From Devosia sp. (GTDB lineage: Bacteria > Pseudomonadota > Alphaproteobacteria > Rhizobiales > Devosiaceae): a stretch of 64,000 bases of DNA. Position numbers and translations under genes: made by a program. A model generated the notes under the pieces. That model was given only the letters and a program-made list of their open reading frames with translations, was not told where the DNA came from and did not search any database. Positions 28,614 to 37,902 of the stretch are shown here, one piece after another. Location: positions 124,001 to 188,000 of the forward strand of contig NZ_JAQGJM010000012.1 of the NCBI RefSeq assembly GCF_028290625.1. Reading direction: 5' to 3'. The first letter of the stretch is position 1, and each line of letters opens with the position of its first letter.

Positions 28614-30068
28614 ATGGCCTTCAAAGTTACCGTCATCGGCGCCGGCTCGATCGGCTTTACCAAAACGCTGATCTCGGACCTGCTCAAGGTCCCCGAATTT
28701 GTCGATTGCGAATTCGCGCTGACCGACATCAATCCGGCCAATCTGGATATGGCCAAGCAGATCATCGACATGATCGTCTCGGTCAATAATTTACCCGCCA
28801 AAGTGACCGCCACCACCGATCGCCGCGCCGCTATTACGGGCGCTCGTTACATCATGAGCTGCGTACGTGTGGGCGGGCTTGAGGCCTTCGCGACCGACAT
28901 CAAGATTCCGCTCAAATACGGCGTCGACCAGTGCGTGGGCGATACCATCTGCGCCGGTGGCATCTTGTATGGCCAGCGCAACATTCCGGTGATCCTCGAT
29001 TTCTGCAAGGACATCCGCGAAGTCGCCGAGCCGGGCGCGCTGTTCCTCAACTATGCCAACCCGATGGCGATGAACACCTGGGCCGCCGAGCAATATGGCG
29101 GGGTCAATGTCGTCGGCCTGTGCCACGGCGTGCAGCATGGTGCGCACCAGATTGCCCAAGTTCTGGGTGTCGAGGATAGCGAGCTCGATTATGTCTGCTC
29201 GGGCATCAATCACCAGACCTGGTACATCGATATCCGCGCCAAGGGCCGCAAGATCGAGGCGGATGAGCTGATCGCCGGCTTCGAGCGCCACCCGGTTTAT
29301 TCCAAGCAGGAAAAGGTGCGCATCGACGTGCTCAAGCGCTTCGGGGTTTATTCCACCGAGAGCAACGGGCACCTCAGCGAATACCTGCCCTGGTATCGCA
29401 AGCGTCCGAACGAGATCAACCGCTGGATCGACATGAGCGACTGGATCCATGGTGAGACCGGGGGCTATCTGCGCCACTCGACCGAGCGCCGCAACTGGTT
29501 CGAAACCGATTTCCCGATGTTCAAGGAGCAGGCCAACAAGCCGCTGTCCGAGCACAAGCGGACCACCGAGCACGCCAGCTACATCATCGAGGCGATGGAA
29601 ACCGGGCGCGCCTATCGCGGCCATTTCAACCGCCGCAACAATGGCATCATCACCAATCTGCCCGATGACGCGATCATCGAAAGCCCCGGCTATGTGGATC
29701 GTTTCGGCATCAACATGATCGAAGGCATCACGCTGCCGACCGCCTGCGCCGCGACCTGCTCGGTGTCGGTCTCGGTGCAGCGCTTGTCGGTGGAAGCCGC
29801 GATGACCGGCAATTTGGATACGCTGAAGCTCGCCGTGCTGCATGATCCACTGGTCGGGGCCATCTGCACGCCCGACGAGGTCTGGGCGATGGTCGATGAG
29901 ATGGTCGTCGCACAGGCCCAGTGGCTGCCGCAATATGCCGACGCGGTCCCAGCCGCCAAGGAGCGCATGGCCAAATCGACGGTCAAGACCAGCGATTGGG
30001 AAGGCGCCGCGCGCAAGCGCGTCCGCTCGGTGGAAGAGCTGCGCGAAATGGTGGGCGGGCACCACTAA
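28614..30068 (+). CDS. Glycoside hydrolase family 4 (NAD/Mn-dependent alpha-glycosidase)
   Basis: Cytoplasmic GH4 enzyme of 484 aa that cleaves by an NAD-dependent oxidation/elimination route. Seen: the dinucleotide motif VIGAGSIGFTK at the N-terminus, NYANPMAMNTW, metal-binding Cys in GLCHGVQ and metal-binding His in SGINHQTWY. The specificity tetrapeptide is CHGV, different from CHSV in the MelA at 33.9 kb, so a different sugar (for example an alpha-glucoside or alpha-glucuronide) is possible. The ATG at 28614 has a GGGAGAG site; the TTG just before it is less likely. Divergent from an AraC regulator. Confidence 0.9.
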   Translation: MAFKVTVIGAGSIGFTKTLISDLLKVPEFVDCEFALTDINPANLDMAKQIIDMIVSVNNLPAKVTATTDRRAAITGARYIMSCVRVGGLEAFATDIKIPLKYGVDQCVGDTICAGGILYGQRNIPVILDFCKDIREVAEPGALFLNYANPMAMNTWAAEQYGGVNVVGLCHGVQHGAHQIAQVLGVEDSELDYVCSGINHQTWYIDIRAKGRKIEADELIAGFERHPVYSKQEKVRIDVLKRFGVYSTESNGHLSEYLPWYRKRPNEINRWIDMSDWIHGETGGYLRHSTERRNWFETDFPMFKEQANKPLSEHKRTTEHASYIIEAMETGRAYRGHFNRRNNGIITNLPDDAIIESPGYVDRFGINMIEGITLPTACAATCSVSVSVQRLSVEAAMTGNLDTLKLAVLHDPLVGAICTPDEVWAMVDEMVVAQAQWLPQYADAVPAAKERMAKSTVKTSDWEGAARKRVRSVEELREMVGGHH

Positions 30069-30101
30069 GCCCTCCCAAAAGACAAAAGAACCCCTCCCGA
30101 A

Positions 30102-30136
30102 CCGGGCGTCCCTTGTGGGGCGCCCGGCTTGGTTTT
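30102..30136 (+). terminator. Terminator between GH4 and halogenase genes
   Basis: CCGGGCG TCCC, loop TTGT, GGGG CGCCCGG, then TTGGTTTT. The strong hairpin suggests that the halogenase gene is not simply read through from the GH4 promoter. Confidence 0.75.
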
Positions 30137-30162
30137 AGAGTGTGGTGGGGAGAACATAACGC

Positions 30163-31704
30163 ATGGAAAAACCTGCGCATTTCGTCATCGTGGGCGGTGG
30201 GACCGCCGGCTGGATCGCGGCGTTCATCATTCAGGATGAGGCGCGGCGGAGGGGGCTGAACGCCAAGATTTCGGTGGTGGAGTCGTCGAAGATTCCGACC
30301 GTGGGGGTGGGCGAGGCCACGACTGCAGCGTTCCGCGTGTTGCTCAAACATTTCAAGATCGATGAGTTCGAGTTTTTCCGGAAGACGGATGCCAGTTTCA
30401 AGCTGGGCATTCGCCACGAAGACTGGCGGCGCAAGGGTTTTACCTATTACGGGCCGATCGATGATCCACATCAGGTGATCCAGGCGCCGGCGGGGGCGCC
30501 GTCGGATTATCTCAATGTGTATGCGGTGGCGGCCGGGCGGGCGGTGCAGGAGATGCATCTGTTCCAGCCGCTGCTGGAGCAGAAAAAGGCGCCGTATGCG
30601 CGCAAGGCCGATGGGTCGCTGATCCCGCTGGGGCCATTTCATCATGCCTATCATTTCGATCAGGCGCTGGTGGGGAAGTTTTTTGCCAGCAAATCCAAGG
30701 GCGTGGACATCGTCGATGCGACGGTGGCGAGCGTCGAGCGCGATGCGGAGAGCGGGCTGATCACGGCGCTGGTGCTGGACGATAATCAGCGGTTCGAGGG
30801 CGATTTCTTCATCGACGCGACGGGGTTTCGCAAGCAGATCATCGTCAAGGAACTCAAGGCGCCGTGGATTTCCTATGCGCATGAATTGCCGGTCAATCGG
30901 GCGCTACCGTTCTGGATCGATATCAAGCCGGGCGAGGAATTGGCCAATTATACAAGGGCTTGGGCTCAGAGCTCGGGCTGGATGTGGCAGATTCCGACGC
31001 GGACGCGGTACGGCTGCGGCTATGTGTATTCCGATGAATTCTCGACGCCGGAGGAGGCCAAGCTCGAAGTGGAGAGGGTGCTGGGGCATGAGATCGAGGT
31101 GCGGAGCGACATCAAGTTCCAGATCGGGCGGCTGGAGAATGCGTGGATTGGCAATACGATCGCGGTGGGGCTGAGTTCGAGTTTTCTCGAGCCGCTGGAG
31201 TCCACGTCGATCCATGGGACCATCGTGCAGATGATGCTGTTCGCGCAGCAGTATCTCAAGGCACCGGGGGAGATGACCGGTAGCGACAGGGCCGATTACA
31301 ACGCGCGGGTGGGGCGGCAGGTGGATGATTTCCGCACCTTTGTGAACACGCACTACGTCACCGAGCGCGACGACACGCCGTTCTGGCGCGAGGTCAGAGC
31401 CAACCGCATCCATCCCGAGACCAAGGATCGGCTGGCGCGCTGGCAGACCAGGATGCCGCGGCAGGAGGATTTCCCGAGCTATCTTGGCGGGCTGCCGCAT
31501 ATCGAGACGCAATTGCATTATCCGGTGCTGAGCGGGCTGGGGCTGCTCAACCAGGATATGGCGCGGGCGGAGATGGATCGCGATCCGAAACTTCGGCGCT
31601 TTGCGCAGGAAACGTTCAATGCGCTGGTGAAGGAATATCGCGCGGCGGCGAGCCAGGCGCTGGGGCATGCCGAGTTTCTGGCCGCCGTGCAGGAGATGGC
31701 GTGA
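30163..31704 (+). CDS. Flavin-dependent halogenase (tryptophan 7-halogenase PrnA-like)
   Basis: FAD-dependent halogenase of 513 aa. All hallmark residues are present at almost the same numbers as in PrnA: GGGTAGW near the N-terminus, catalytic Lys K80 in SFKLGIRHEDW, the fingerprint WMWQIP at residues 273-278, and catalytic Glu E346 in FLEPLESTS. It should therefore be able to form hypochlorous or hypobromous acid and guide it to K80. No flavin reductase, TonB receptor or SapC-like partner is in the window. Neighbours are a GH4 glycosidase and a LysE exporter whose start overlaps its stop. The halogenation substrate is unknown. Confidence 0.9.
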   Translation: MEKPAHFVIVGGGTAGWIAAFIIQDEARRRGLNAKISVVESSKIPTVGVGEATTAAFRVLLKHFKIDEFEFFRKTDASFKLGIRHEDWRRKGFTYYGPIDDPHQVIQAPAGAPSDYLNVYAVAAGRAVQEMHLFQPLLEQKKAPYARKADGSLIPLGPFHHAYHFDQALVGKFFASKSKGVDIVDATVASVERDAESGLITALVLDDNQRFEGDFFIDATGFRKQIIVKELKAPWISYAHELPVNRALPFWIDIKPGEELANYTRAWAQSSGWMWQIPTRTRYGCGYVYSDEFSTPEEAKLEVERVLGHEIEVRSDIKFQIGRLENAWIGNTIAVGLSSSFLEPLESTSIHGTIVQMMLFAQQYLKAPGEMTGSDRADYNARVGRQVDDFRTFVNTHYVTERDDTPFWREVRANRIHPETKDRLARWQTRMPRQEDFPSYLGGLPHIETQLHYPVLSGLGLLNQDMARAEMDRDPKLRRFAQETFNALVKEYRAAASQALGHAEFLAAVQEMA

Positions 31705-32291
31705 GCGGTTTGACGCCGTTTGTGTTGGCGGTGCTTACCCTGCTGGCGGTGCCGGGGCCGACCAATACGCTGATGGCGGCGGCCGGCGCGAGCCGGGGCG
31801 TGGTGCGGTCGTTGCCGTTTCTGGCGGGTGAGTTGGGCGGCTATTTCATTGCGATTATGTTCTGGACGGAGGTTGTCGGAGCGGCGGCGAATAGCCAACC
31901 GCTGGTGCCGGTGGTGGCCAAGTTTGTCGCGGCGGCATTTTTGATCTGGTCGGCTTGGAAGCTGTGGAGCGCGGGGAGACGAGCTGACCTGCCACAGCGT
32001 GGAATTACCCTGTCGCGAGTGTTCGCGACGACGCTGGTCAATCCCAAGGGGCTGGTGTTTGCGTTTGCGATTTTTCCGCAGGTGGGGTTTGGGGCAAGGC
32101 TGCCGTATCTGGGCGTGTTTGCCGTGTTGGTGGTGGTGACGGCGATCGGCTGGATGACGCTGGGGATGGTAGCGGAGAGATCGTCGCGGGGGTGGTTGAC
32201 GTCGGCGCGGGTGGAGCGGGTGACAGGGGTGGTGCTGGTCGTGTTTGCGGTGGTGCTGGTGGTGCAGACGGTAGAGGGGTTGATCGGCTGA
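31701..32291 (+). CDS. LysE-family translocator
   Basis: Inner-membrane exporter of small amino-acid-like molecules, 196 aa, with about six hydrophobic segments; the N-terminus LLAVPGPTNTLMAAAGASRG carries the family PGP-N signature. It starts at GTG within the last codons of the halogenase gene (4-base overlap), so the two are co-translated. Export of a halogenated amino acid or related product is an attractive but unproven reading. Confidence 0.85.
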   Translation: MSGLTPFVLAVLTLLAVPGPTNTLMAAAGASRGVVRSLPFLAGELGGYFIAIMFWTEVVGAAANSQPLVPVVAKFVAAAFLIWSAWKLWSAGRRADLPQRGITLSRVFATTLVNPKGLVFAFAIFPQVGFGARLPYLGVFAVLVVVTAIGWMTLGMVAERSSRGWLTSARVERVTGVVLVVFAVVLVVQTVEGLIG

Positions 32292-32312
32292 TAGATCGGG
32301 GGGGCATCCGTA

Positions 32313-32441
32313 CCCCCACCCCTGTCCCCTCCCCACAAGGGGGAGGGAGACGCCGGCCCAATCGGTCATTGTAACCGCGACCTTTGAGTTGGCGGCTTCA
32401 TGGTCTCCCTCCCCCTTGTGGGGAGGGGACAGGGGTGGGGG
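32313..32441. repeat. Perfect 38-bp inverted repeat, family A
   Basis: Arms at 32313-32350 and 32404-32441 are exact reverse complements (CCCCCACCCCTGTCCCCTCC at the left end), separated by 53 bases. It lies between convergent genes. Similar C-rich units are found near 19.3, 26.2, 54.7 and 59.8 kb. Confidence 0.85.
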
Positions 32442-32461
32442 TGGTTTCGCCCTCAGTACAC

Positions 32462-32501
32462 AAAACCAATCGGCCCCGATGTTTCCACATCGGGGCCGAT
32501 T
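32462..32501 (-). terminator. Rho-independent terminator of the alpha-galactoside operon
   Basis: A perfect 14-bp stem (AATCGGCCCCGATG with CATCGGGGCCGATT, 6-nt loop) stands 31 bases after the melA stop; on the minus strand it is followed by GGTTTTG. Confidence 0.8.
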
Positions 32502-32531
32502 TGCAAGCAGGGAGGACTAATCCAGAGCCGC

Positions 32532-33899
32532 TTACGCGACCTGCTGCTTGCGGGAGCCGCGGGCCCAGGCGGGCAGCATGGTGCCGTGGGCTTCGAGGAG
32601 ATCGTCGACCAGGTTCCAGATCTGTTCGAGATCGAGTTCGGCGGCGGTGTGGGGGTCCATCATCGCGGCATGGTAGATGTGTTCGCGGTTCTCGGTCATC
32701 ATGGCGGCGACGGTCAGTTCCTGCACGTTGATGTTGGTGCGGATCAGCGCGGTCAGTTGCGGCGGCAGGTCGCCGATGAAGGTGGGCTGGATGCCCGAGG
32801 CATCGACGAGGCAGGGCACTTCGACTGCGGCGTTATTGGGCAGCGAGGTGATGACGCCGTTGTTGCGGACGTTGCCGTAGATCACCGAAGGCTCGCCGGT
32901 CCAGACCGAGTGGACGATCGAGGAGGCGTATTCCTTGGACTGCGCCACTTCGATGCGGTCGGCGTTGCGGTAATCCTGGCTGGTCTTTTTCCACTTGGCG
33001 ATCTGCTCGACGCAGCGCTTGGGATATTCATCCAGCGGAATGCCGAACTTCTCGATCAGGTCCTCGCGGCCTTCCTTGATGAAGTAGGGGGTGTATTCGG
33101 CGAAGTGCTCGGAGCTTTCGGTGACGAAATAGCCCAGGCGGGTGAGCATCTCGTAACGAACCTTGTTCGGGCAGCGCGGGTTCCAGGTCGGCTTGGGGGC
33201 GCGGCCTTCGCGATAGGCGCGGACCAGATCCGGATAGAGATCGCGATAGGAGCCGTCGGCCTGGCGATGCTCGAACTTGAGATAGAAGGCCATGTGGTTG
33301 ATGCCGGCCGAGCGGTAGCGGATTTCCTCGTAGGGAATATCGAGATCGTGGGCCAGTTCCATGGCCGTGCCCTGCACCGAGTGGCAGAGGCCGACCTGCT
33401 TGATGGTGGGATACTTTTCGGCGATGGCCCAGGTGTTGATGGCCATGGGATTGACGTATTGCAGCATGACCGCCTCGGGGGCGACCTGCAGCATGTCTTC
33501 GCAGATGCTCCACAGATGCGGCACGGTGCGCAGGCCGCGCATGATACCGCCAACGCCGAGGGTATCGGCAATGGTCTGGCGCAGGTTATACTTTTTCGGC
33601 ACGTCGAAATCGATCACGGTCGATGGCTCGTAGCCACCGATCTGGAAGCAGACGACGACGAAATTGGTGCCGTCCAGCGCCTGGCGCTGGTTGGAATAGG
33701 TCTCGACCTGGGCCGAAACGCCAAGAGTGGCGATCAGCTTGCGGGCGATGACTTCGCTCTCTTCCAGCCGCGTTGGGTTGATGTCCATCAGGCGGATGGT
33801 GGCGCCGGCTAATGCCGGGCGCTGCAGGATATCGCCGACGATGTTCTTCATGAACACGGCCGAGCCAGCGCCGATAAAGGTAATCTTGGGATTTGCCAT
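32532..33899 (-). CDS. melA: Alpha-galactosidase MelA (GH4)
   Basis: NAD- and Mn-dependent alpha-galactosidase of 455 aa, acting on melibiose and raffinose-type sugars in the cytoplasm. It matches E. coli MelA throughout: KITFIGAGSAVFMKNIVGD, VVCFQIGGYEPSTV, QTIADTLGVGGIMR, metal Cys in GLCHSVQGT, metal His in AGINHMAFYL, GYFVTESSEHFAEYTP and SVIYGNVRNNGVI. The CHSV tetrapeptide is the alpha-galactosidase type. A TAGGAG site precedes the ATG. Last gene of an operon with a dedicated importer and divergent MelR-like activator. Confidence 0.95.
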   Translation of the reverse strand: MANPKITFIGAGSAVFMKNIVGDILQRPALAGATIRLMDINPTRLEESEVIARKLIATLGVSAQVETYSNQRQALDGTNFVVVCFQIGGYEPSTVIDFDVPKKYNLRQTIADTLGVGGIMRGLRTVPHLWSICEDMLQVAPEAVMLQYVNPMAINTWAIAEKYPTIKQVGLCHSVQGTAMELAHDLDIPYEEIRYRSAGINHMAFYLKFEHRQADGSYRDLYPDLVRAYREGRAPKPTWNPRCPNKVRYEMLTRLGYFVTESSEHFAEYTPYFIKEGREDLIEKFGIPLDEYPKRCVEQIAKWKKTSQDYRNADRIEVAQSKEYASSIVHSVWTGEPSVIYGNVRNNGVITSLPNNAAVEVPCLVDASGIQPTFIGDLPPQLTALIRTNINVQELTVAAMMTENREHIYHAAMMDPHTAAELDLEQIWNLVDDLLEAHGTMLPAWARGSRKQQVA

Positions 33900-33908
33900 A
33901 AAATGCTC

Positions 33909-35573
33909 CTAGGCGGCTATTTCAAACGCAGCGCGGACAAGGCGCTTTGTATAATCGGTTTGCGGATTGGTGAGGACTTCGGACACTGGACCCTGCTCGA
34001 CGATTTTGCCGTTTTGCATGACCATGACGCGGTGACAGAGGGCTCGCACGACCTTGAGGTCATGCGAGATGAAGAGGTAGCTGAGGCCTTTTTCGTCCTG
34101 CAGCTTGCGCAGCAGGTCGATGATCTGGGCCTGCACGGAGAGATCGAGCGCCGAGGTCGGCTCGTCGAGCAGGATGAATTCGGGCTCGAGCGCGATGGCC
34201 CGGGCGATGGCGATGCGCTGGCGCTGGCCACCGGAGAATTCGTGGGGGAAGCGCTGCAGGATGGTGTCGGGCATGCCGGCATCGCGCAGGGCCTGGCGGA
34301 CCCGCTCAACGCGCTCGCGGGAGTTGGCGCCGATATTGTTGACGATCAGGCCTTCCTCGATGATCTGGCGGATCGACATGCGGGGGTTAAGGCTGGCGAA
34401 CGGATCCTGGAAGACGATCTGCATGCGAGAGCGGAGCGGCCGCATCGCCTGGCGGTCTTTGGTATCGATGCGCTCGCCATCGAAGTAGATTTCGCCGCCC
34501 TGGTTGTTGATCAGGCGGATCAGCGCCTGCCCGAAGGTGGTCTTGCCCGAGCCTGACTCACCCACAATGCCCAGCGTTTCATGGCGTTGCAGCTTGATAT
34601 CGAGATTGTCGACGGCGCGCAGCTCGAAGAAATCGGGCTTGAAGAAGCCGCCGCGCTTGAGCGTGAAGGCGACCTTGACGTTCTTGCCCTCGAGCACCGT
34701 TTCGCGCATGTCGCCGAGCGGGTTGGCGGTGCCCTTGGGCTCGGAGGCCAGGAGGTGCTTGGTGTAGGCGTGGGTCGGGTTGGCGAACAAGGCCTCGGTG
34801 GCGTTGTGCTCCTGCACGCGGCCGTTCTGCATGACGTAGACGTATTCGGAGAACTGGCGGACCACGGTCAGGTCATGGGTGATCAGGATCACCGCCATGC
34901 CGTATTTGTCCTTGAGGTCCTTGATCAGGTTGAGAATCTGCGCCTGCACGGTGACGTCGAGCGCCGTGGTGGGCTCATCGGCGATCAGCACGTCCGGCCG
35001 GTTGGCGAGCGCCATGGCGATCATGACGCGCTGGCGCTGGCCGCCGGACAGCTGATGCGGATATTGCAGCAGGCGGGCGCCGGGGTCAGGGATCTGCACC
35101 TCTTCGAGCAGGTCGCGGGCCTTTTCCATCGCCTGGCGGCGGTTCATCTTGTTGTGGAGATGGATCACCTCGCAGATCTGCTGGCCGATGGTGTAGACCG
35201 GGTTCAGCGAGCTCATCGGCTCCTGGAAGATCATGGCGATGTCGTTGCCGCGCAGCTTGCGCATATCGCGGTCGCTCATCTTGACGATGTCCTGGCCCGA
35301 CAGCGTGATCTGCGTCTGCGGACCGATGGTGGCCCGCTTGGTGAGGAGCTTCATCAGGGCGCGGGCGGTCACCGATTTGCCGGAGCCGCTTTCGCCGACG
35401 AGCGCGATGGTTTCGCCCTTGTGGAGCTGGAACGACACGTCGCGCACGGCGTGGACAGTGCCGCCCTCGACCTTGAAATCGACGGCGATATTGCGGGCGT
35501 TGAGGATCAGTTCGCGACCATGGGTGCCCAGGTCGTGGCGATCGTTGGAGACAGGCAAGTTGGTGTCGGTCAT
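33909..35573 (-). CDS. Fused ABC ATP-binding protein of alpha-galactoside importer
   Basis: ATPase of 554 aa with two nucleotide-binding domains: Walker A GESGSGKS and [10 protein letters not shown]; signatures [15 protein letters not shown] and [15 protein letters not shown]; Walker [13 protein letters not shown] and [12 protein letters not shown]. It is of the peptide (Dpp/Opp) class, as in the Sinorhizobium agp alpha-galactoside system. Nine bases separate it from melA. Confidence 0.93.
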   Translation of the reverse strand: MTDTNLPVSNDRHDLGTHGRELILNARNIAVDFKVEGGTVHAVRDVSFQLHKGETIALVGESGSGKSVTARALMKLLTKRATIGPQTQITLSGQDIVKMSDRDMRKLRGNDIAMIFQEPMSSLNPVYTIGQQICEVIHLHNKMNRRQAMEKARDLLEEVQIPDPGARLLQYPHQLSGGQRQRVMIAMALANRPDVLIADEPTTALDVTVQAQILNLIKDLKDKYGMAVILITHDLTVVRQFSEYVYVMQNGRVQEHNATEALFANPTHAYTKHLLASEPKGTANPLGDMRETVLEGKNVKVAFTLKRGGFFKPDFFELRAVDNLDIKLQRHETLGIVGESGSGKTTFGQALIRLINNQGGEIYFDGERIDTKDRQAMRPLRSRMQIVFQDPFASLNPRMSIRQIIEEGLIVNNIGANSRERVERVRQALRDAGMPDTILQRFPHEFSGGQRQRIAIARAIALEPEFILLDEPTSALDLSVQAQIIDLLRKLQDEKGLSYLFISHDLKVVRALCHRVMVMQNGKIVEQGPVSEVLTNPQTDYTKRLVRAAFEIAA

Positions 35574-35586
35574 GGTCTTGCCCTAC

Positions 35587-36771
35587 TCAATACGGGTCGA
35601 TGGCGTCGCGCAGGCCATCGCCGAGCGCGTTGAAGGCAAAGACGGTGATCAGCACGAACACCACCGGCGATAGGATCCACGGATAGGAACCAATGACCGA
35701 GAAGGTGCCGGTATCCTGCAGCATCAGGCCCCAGGAGATCAGCGGGGGTTTCACCGCGAAGCCGAGGAAGCCAAGGAAGCTTTCGAGCAGCACGACGCTG
35801 GGAATGGCCAGGGTGATGGCCACGATGATGTGGCTGAGCACGTTGGGCAGGATGTGGCGCGTGATGATGCGGGCATCGCTGGAGCCGACCGCGATGGCGG
35901 CGCGGACATATTCAATGCGCGCCAGCGAGAGGGTCTTGGAGCGGACTTCCCGGCTGAGTTGCGCCCAGCCCAGCACGGCCATCACGGCGATGACGAAGGT
36001 TAGGAACACGTTTGATGGCGCAGTTACGGGAATGAGCGAGGTCAGCGCCAGGTAGAGCGGCAATTGCGGGAAGGCGAGCACGAACTCGACGAAGCGCTGC
36101 ACCCAGGCATCGGTGCGGCCGCCGAGATAGCCGGAGGTAATACCCACCAAGGTGCCGACAATGGTCGTCAGGGTGACCACGGCGAGAGCGATCATCAACG
36201 AGATGCGCGAGCCGACAATGCCGCGCGACAGGATATCGCGGCCGAACTTGTCGGTGCCAAGCAGTTGGATCGGCCGTCCGTCGGTGGTGCCGAAGAAGTG
36301 GATGTCCGACGGAATGAACCAGAGGATCTTGTAGGGGTAACCCTTGACGAAGAGGCTGGTGGGAGTCGGATTGGTTTTATCCGGCCCGTTCAGGGGCTGG
36401 AAGGTGATTGGGTCGAATTCGCCGCTGTCGCCGATGGGGTAGACATAGGGGATCAGGCTGAAGGCGCCGTCGGGGTTCTCGAAGGCGATGACATCGGGTG
36501 GGGCAAACGGCAGGTTTGCCGCCTTGGGGTCCATCGGCGCGAAGAAATCGGCAAAGATGGAGACCACCAGCAGCAGGCCCACCAGGGTCAGGCCGATCAT
36601 GCCCATGGGCGAGCGTTTGAAGCGCCGCCAGACCAGTGTGGCATAGCCTTCATTGCCGTGGGAAAAGCGCGCCTGCACCGGGTTGGTGGCTTCCTCGGCT
36701 GGGGTCGGCATGGCGCCACCGGCGTCGGGGGGCAGCGGAATGGAGGATTTGGTGTTGATGTCATCGACCAT
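35587..36771 (-). CDS. ABC permease, DppC family with long periplasmic insert (alpha-galactoside importer)
   Basis: Inner-membrane permease of 394 aa, about 100 longer than standard DppC. The extra residues lie between transmembrane segments 1 and 2 (from roughly residue 75 to 180, including PYVYPIGDSGEFDPITFQ), before the usual LLGTDKFGRDILSRGIVGSR motif. The coupling loop EYVRAAIAVGSSDARIITRH and the ending ALGDGLRDAIDPY are normal. Starts overlapping the stop of the partner permease. Confidence 0.92.
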   Translation of the reverse strand: MVDDINTKSSIPLPPDAGGAMPTPAEEATNPVQARFSHGNEGYATLVWRRFKRSPMGMIGLTLVGLLLVVSIFADFFAPMDPKAANLPFAPPDVIAFENPDGAFSLIPYVYPIGDSGEFDPITFQPLNGPDKTNPTPTSLFVKGYPYKILWFIPSDIHFFGTTDGRPIQLLGTDKFGRDILSRGIVGSRISLMIALAVVTLTTIVGTLVGITSGYLGGRTDAWVQRFVEFVLAFPQLPLYLALTSLIPVTAPSNVFLTFVIAVMAVLGWAQLSREVRSKTLSLARIEYVRAAIAVGSSDARIITRHILPNVLSHIIVAITLAIPSVVLLESFLGFLGFAVKPPLISWGLMLQDTGTFSVIGSYPWILSPVVFVLITVFAFNALGDGLRDAIDPY

Positions 36772-37778
36772 CAGGCTTCTCCCCCGAGGCGAATGCGCGG
36801 GTCGATCAGGACGAGCAGCAGATCGGCGATGATATTGCCGATGATCAGCGTGGTCGCCAGCACCAGCATGAAGGTAGCGGTGACGAACACGTCGCCGACG
36901 CCCATGGAGCCAACAATGGCCGGGCCGACGGTGGCGAGGCCGAAGACGATGGCCACTTCGATTTCGCCGCTCAGCATATAGGGCAGCACGACGCCCTGAT
37001 AGGCGATCAGCGGATGCAGTGCATTGGGCACGGCATGCTTCATGATCACCGCGGCTTCGGGCAGGCCCTTGGCGCGGGCGGTTTCGATATATTGGGCGTT
37101 GAGCACGTCGAGCAGGTTGGCGCGCATGACGCGCATATTGTAGGCCAGCCCGCCGAAGGTGGCGATGAAGACCACCGGCCAGACGTGGTAGACTAGGTTG
37201 ACGAACTTGTCCCAGCTCCAGGGCGCGCCGCCATACTTGGCCGAGAAGAACATCCCGACTTCCTGCACGTTGAGGCGGAAGACCATGATGTACAAAATGA
37301 TGATCGCGAGCAGGAACCGCGGGATGGTCATGCCGAGAAACGAGATGATGCCCAGCGTGGTATCGACCCAGCTATATTGACGGGTGGCAGCCAGAATACC
37401 GAGGCCAATGCCGAGTACGGACGCGAGGATGTGGCAGACCAGCGCCAGCGCGATGGTGGCAGGCAGACGCTCGGTCACCACGGTGCCGACGTCCTTGTTG
37501 TAATAGAGCGAATGCCCGAAATCGAAGCGGGTCAGGATGCCGCCGATCCAGTTGAAATATTGGGTGACGAAAGGCTGATCAAGACCGTTGGCGACGCGAT
37601 AGGCATCTGCCTGGATTTCAGCTTGTTCGGGAGTAGCGCCGCCCTGGTTGACCGCCATCGAGCGGATGTAGTCGCCATAGTCGCCCGGAGGCGCCTGGAT
37701 GATGGAGAAGGTGACGACGCTGAGCAATAGCAGCAGCGGGATGGCGCTCAGGATGCGCATAGTCAAAAATCGGAGCAT
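36771..37778 (-). CDS. ABC permease, DppB family (alpha-galactoside importer)
   Basis: Inner-membrane permease of 335 aa. First transmembrane segment MRILSAIPLLLLLSVVTFSI, then the sequence PPGDYGDYIRSMAV; the coupling loop YIETARAKGLPEAAVIMKHA and FGLATVGPAIVGSM are typical of the family. ATG at 37778 follows GAAAGG. Between this gene and the binding-protein gene lies a hairpin at 37860. Confidence 0.93.
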   Translation of the reverse strand: MLRFLTMRILSAIPLLLLLSVVTFSIIQAPPGDYGDYIRSMAVNQGGATPEQAEIQADAYRVANGLDQPFVTQYFNWIGGILTRFDFGHSLYYNKDVGTVVTERLPATIALALVCHILASVLGIGLGILAATRQYSWVDTTLGIISFLGMTIPRFLLAIIILYIMVFRLNVQEVGMFFSAKYGGAPWSWDKFVNLVYHVWPVVFIATFGGLAYNMRVMRANLLDVLNAQYIETARAKGLPEAAVIMKHAVPNALHPLIAYQGVVLPYMLSGEIEVAIVFGLATVGPAIVGSMGVGDVFVTATFMLVLATTLIIGNIIADLLLVLIDPRIRLGGEA

Positions 37779-37859
37779 CACTGCGGCCTTTCGGGAAACT
37801 TCTTAGTCGCATCTTTTTTGCAGAAAACCGGAAGCCACTTTTTTGCTTGATGCTTGGGT

Positions 37860-37883
37860 GGGCAGGGGATGTCTCCCCTGCCC
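37860..37883 (-). terminator. Hairpin after binding-protein gene
   Basis: GGGCAGGGG, 6-nt loop, CCCCTGCCC: a 9-bp perfect stem directly after the binding-protein stop and without an adjoining T tract; probably sets the ratio of binding protein to permeases. Confidence 0.6.
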
Positions 37884-37902
37884 GCATTCGTAGGATCAGC
37901 GG

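Noticed and set aside
30163-32291. Tryptophan-derived antibiotic gene cluster around the halogenase
   Set aside because: No oxidase, synthase or other biosynthetic genes are nearby; only an exporter and glycosidases.
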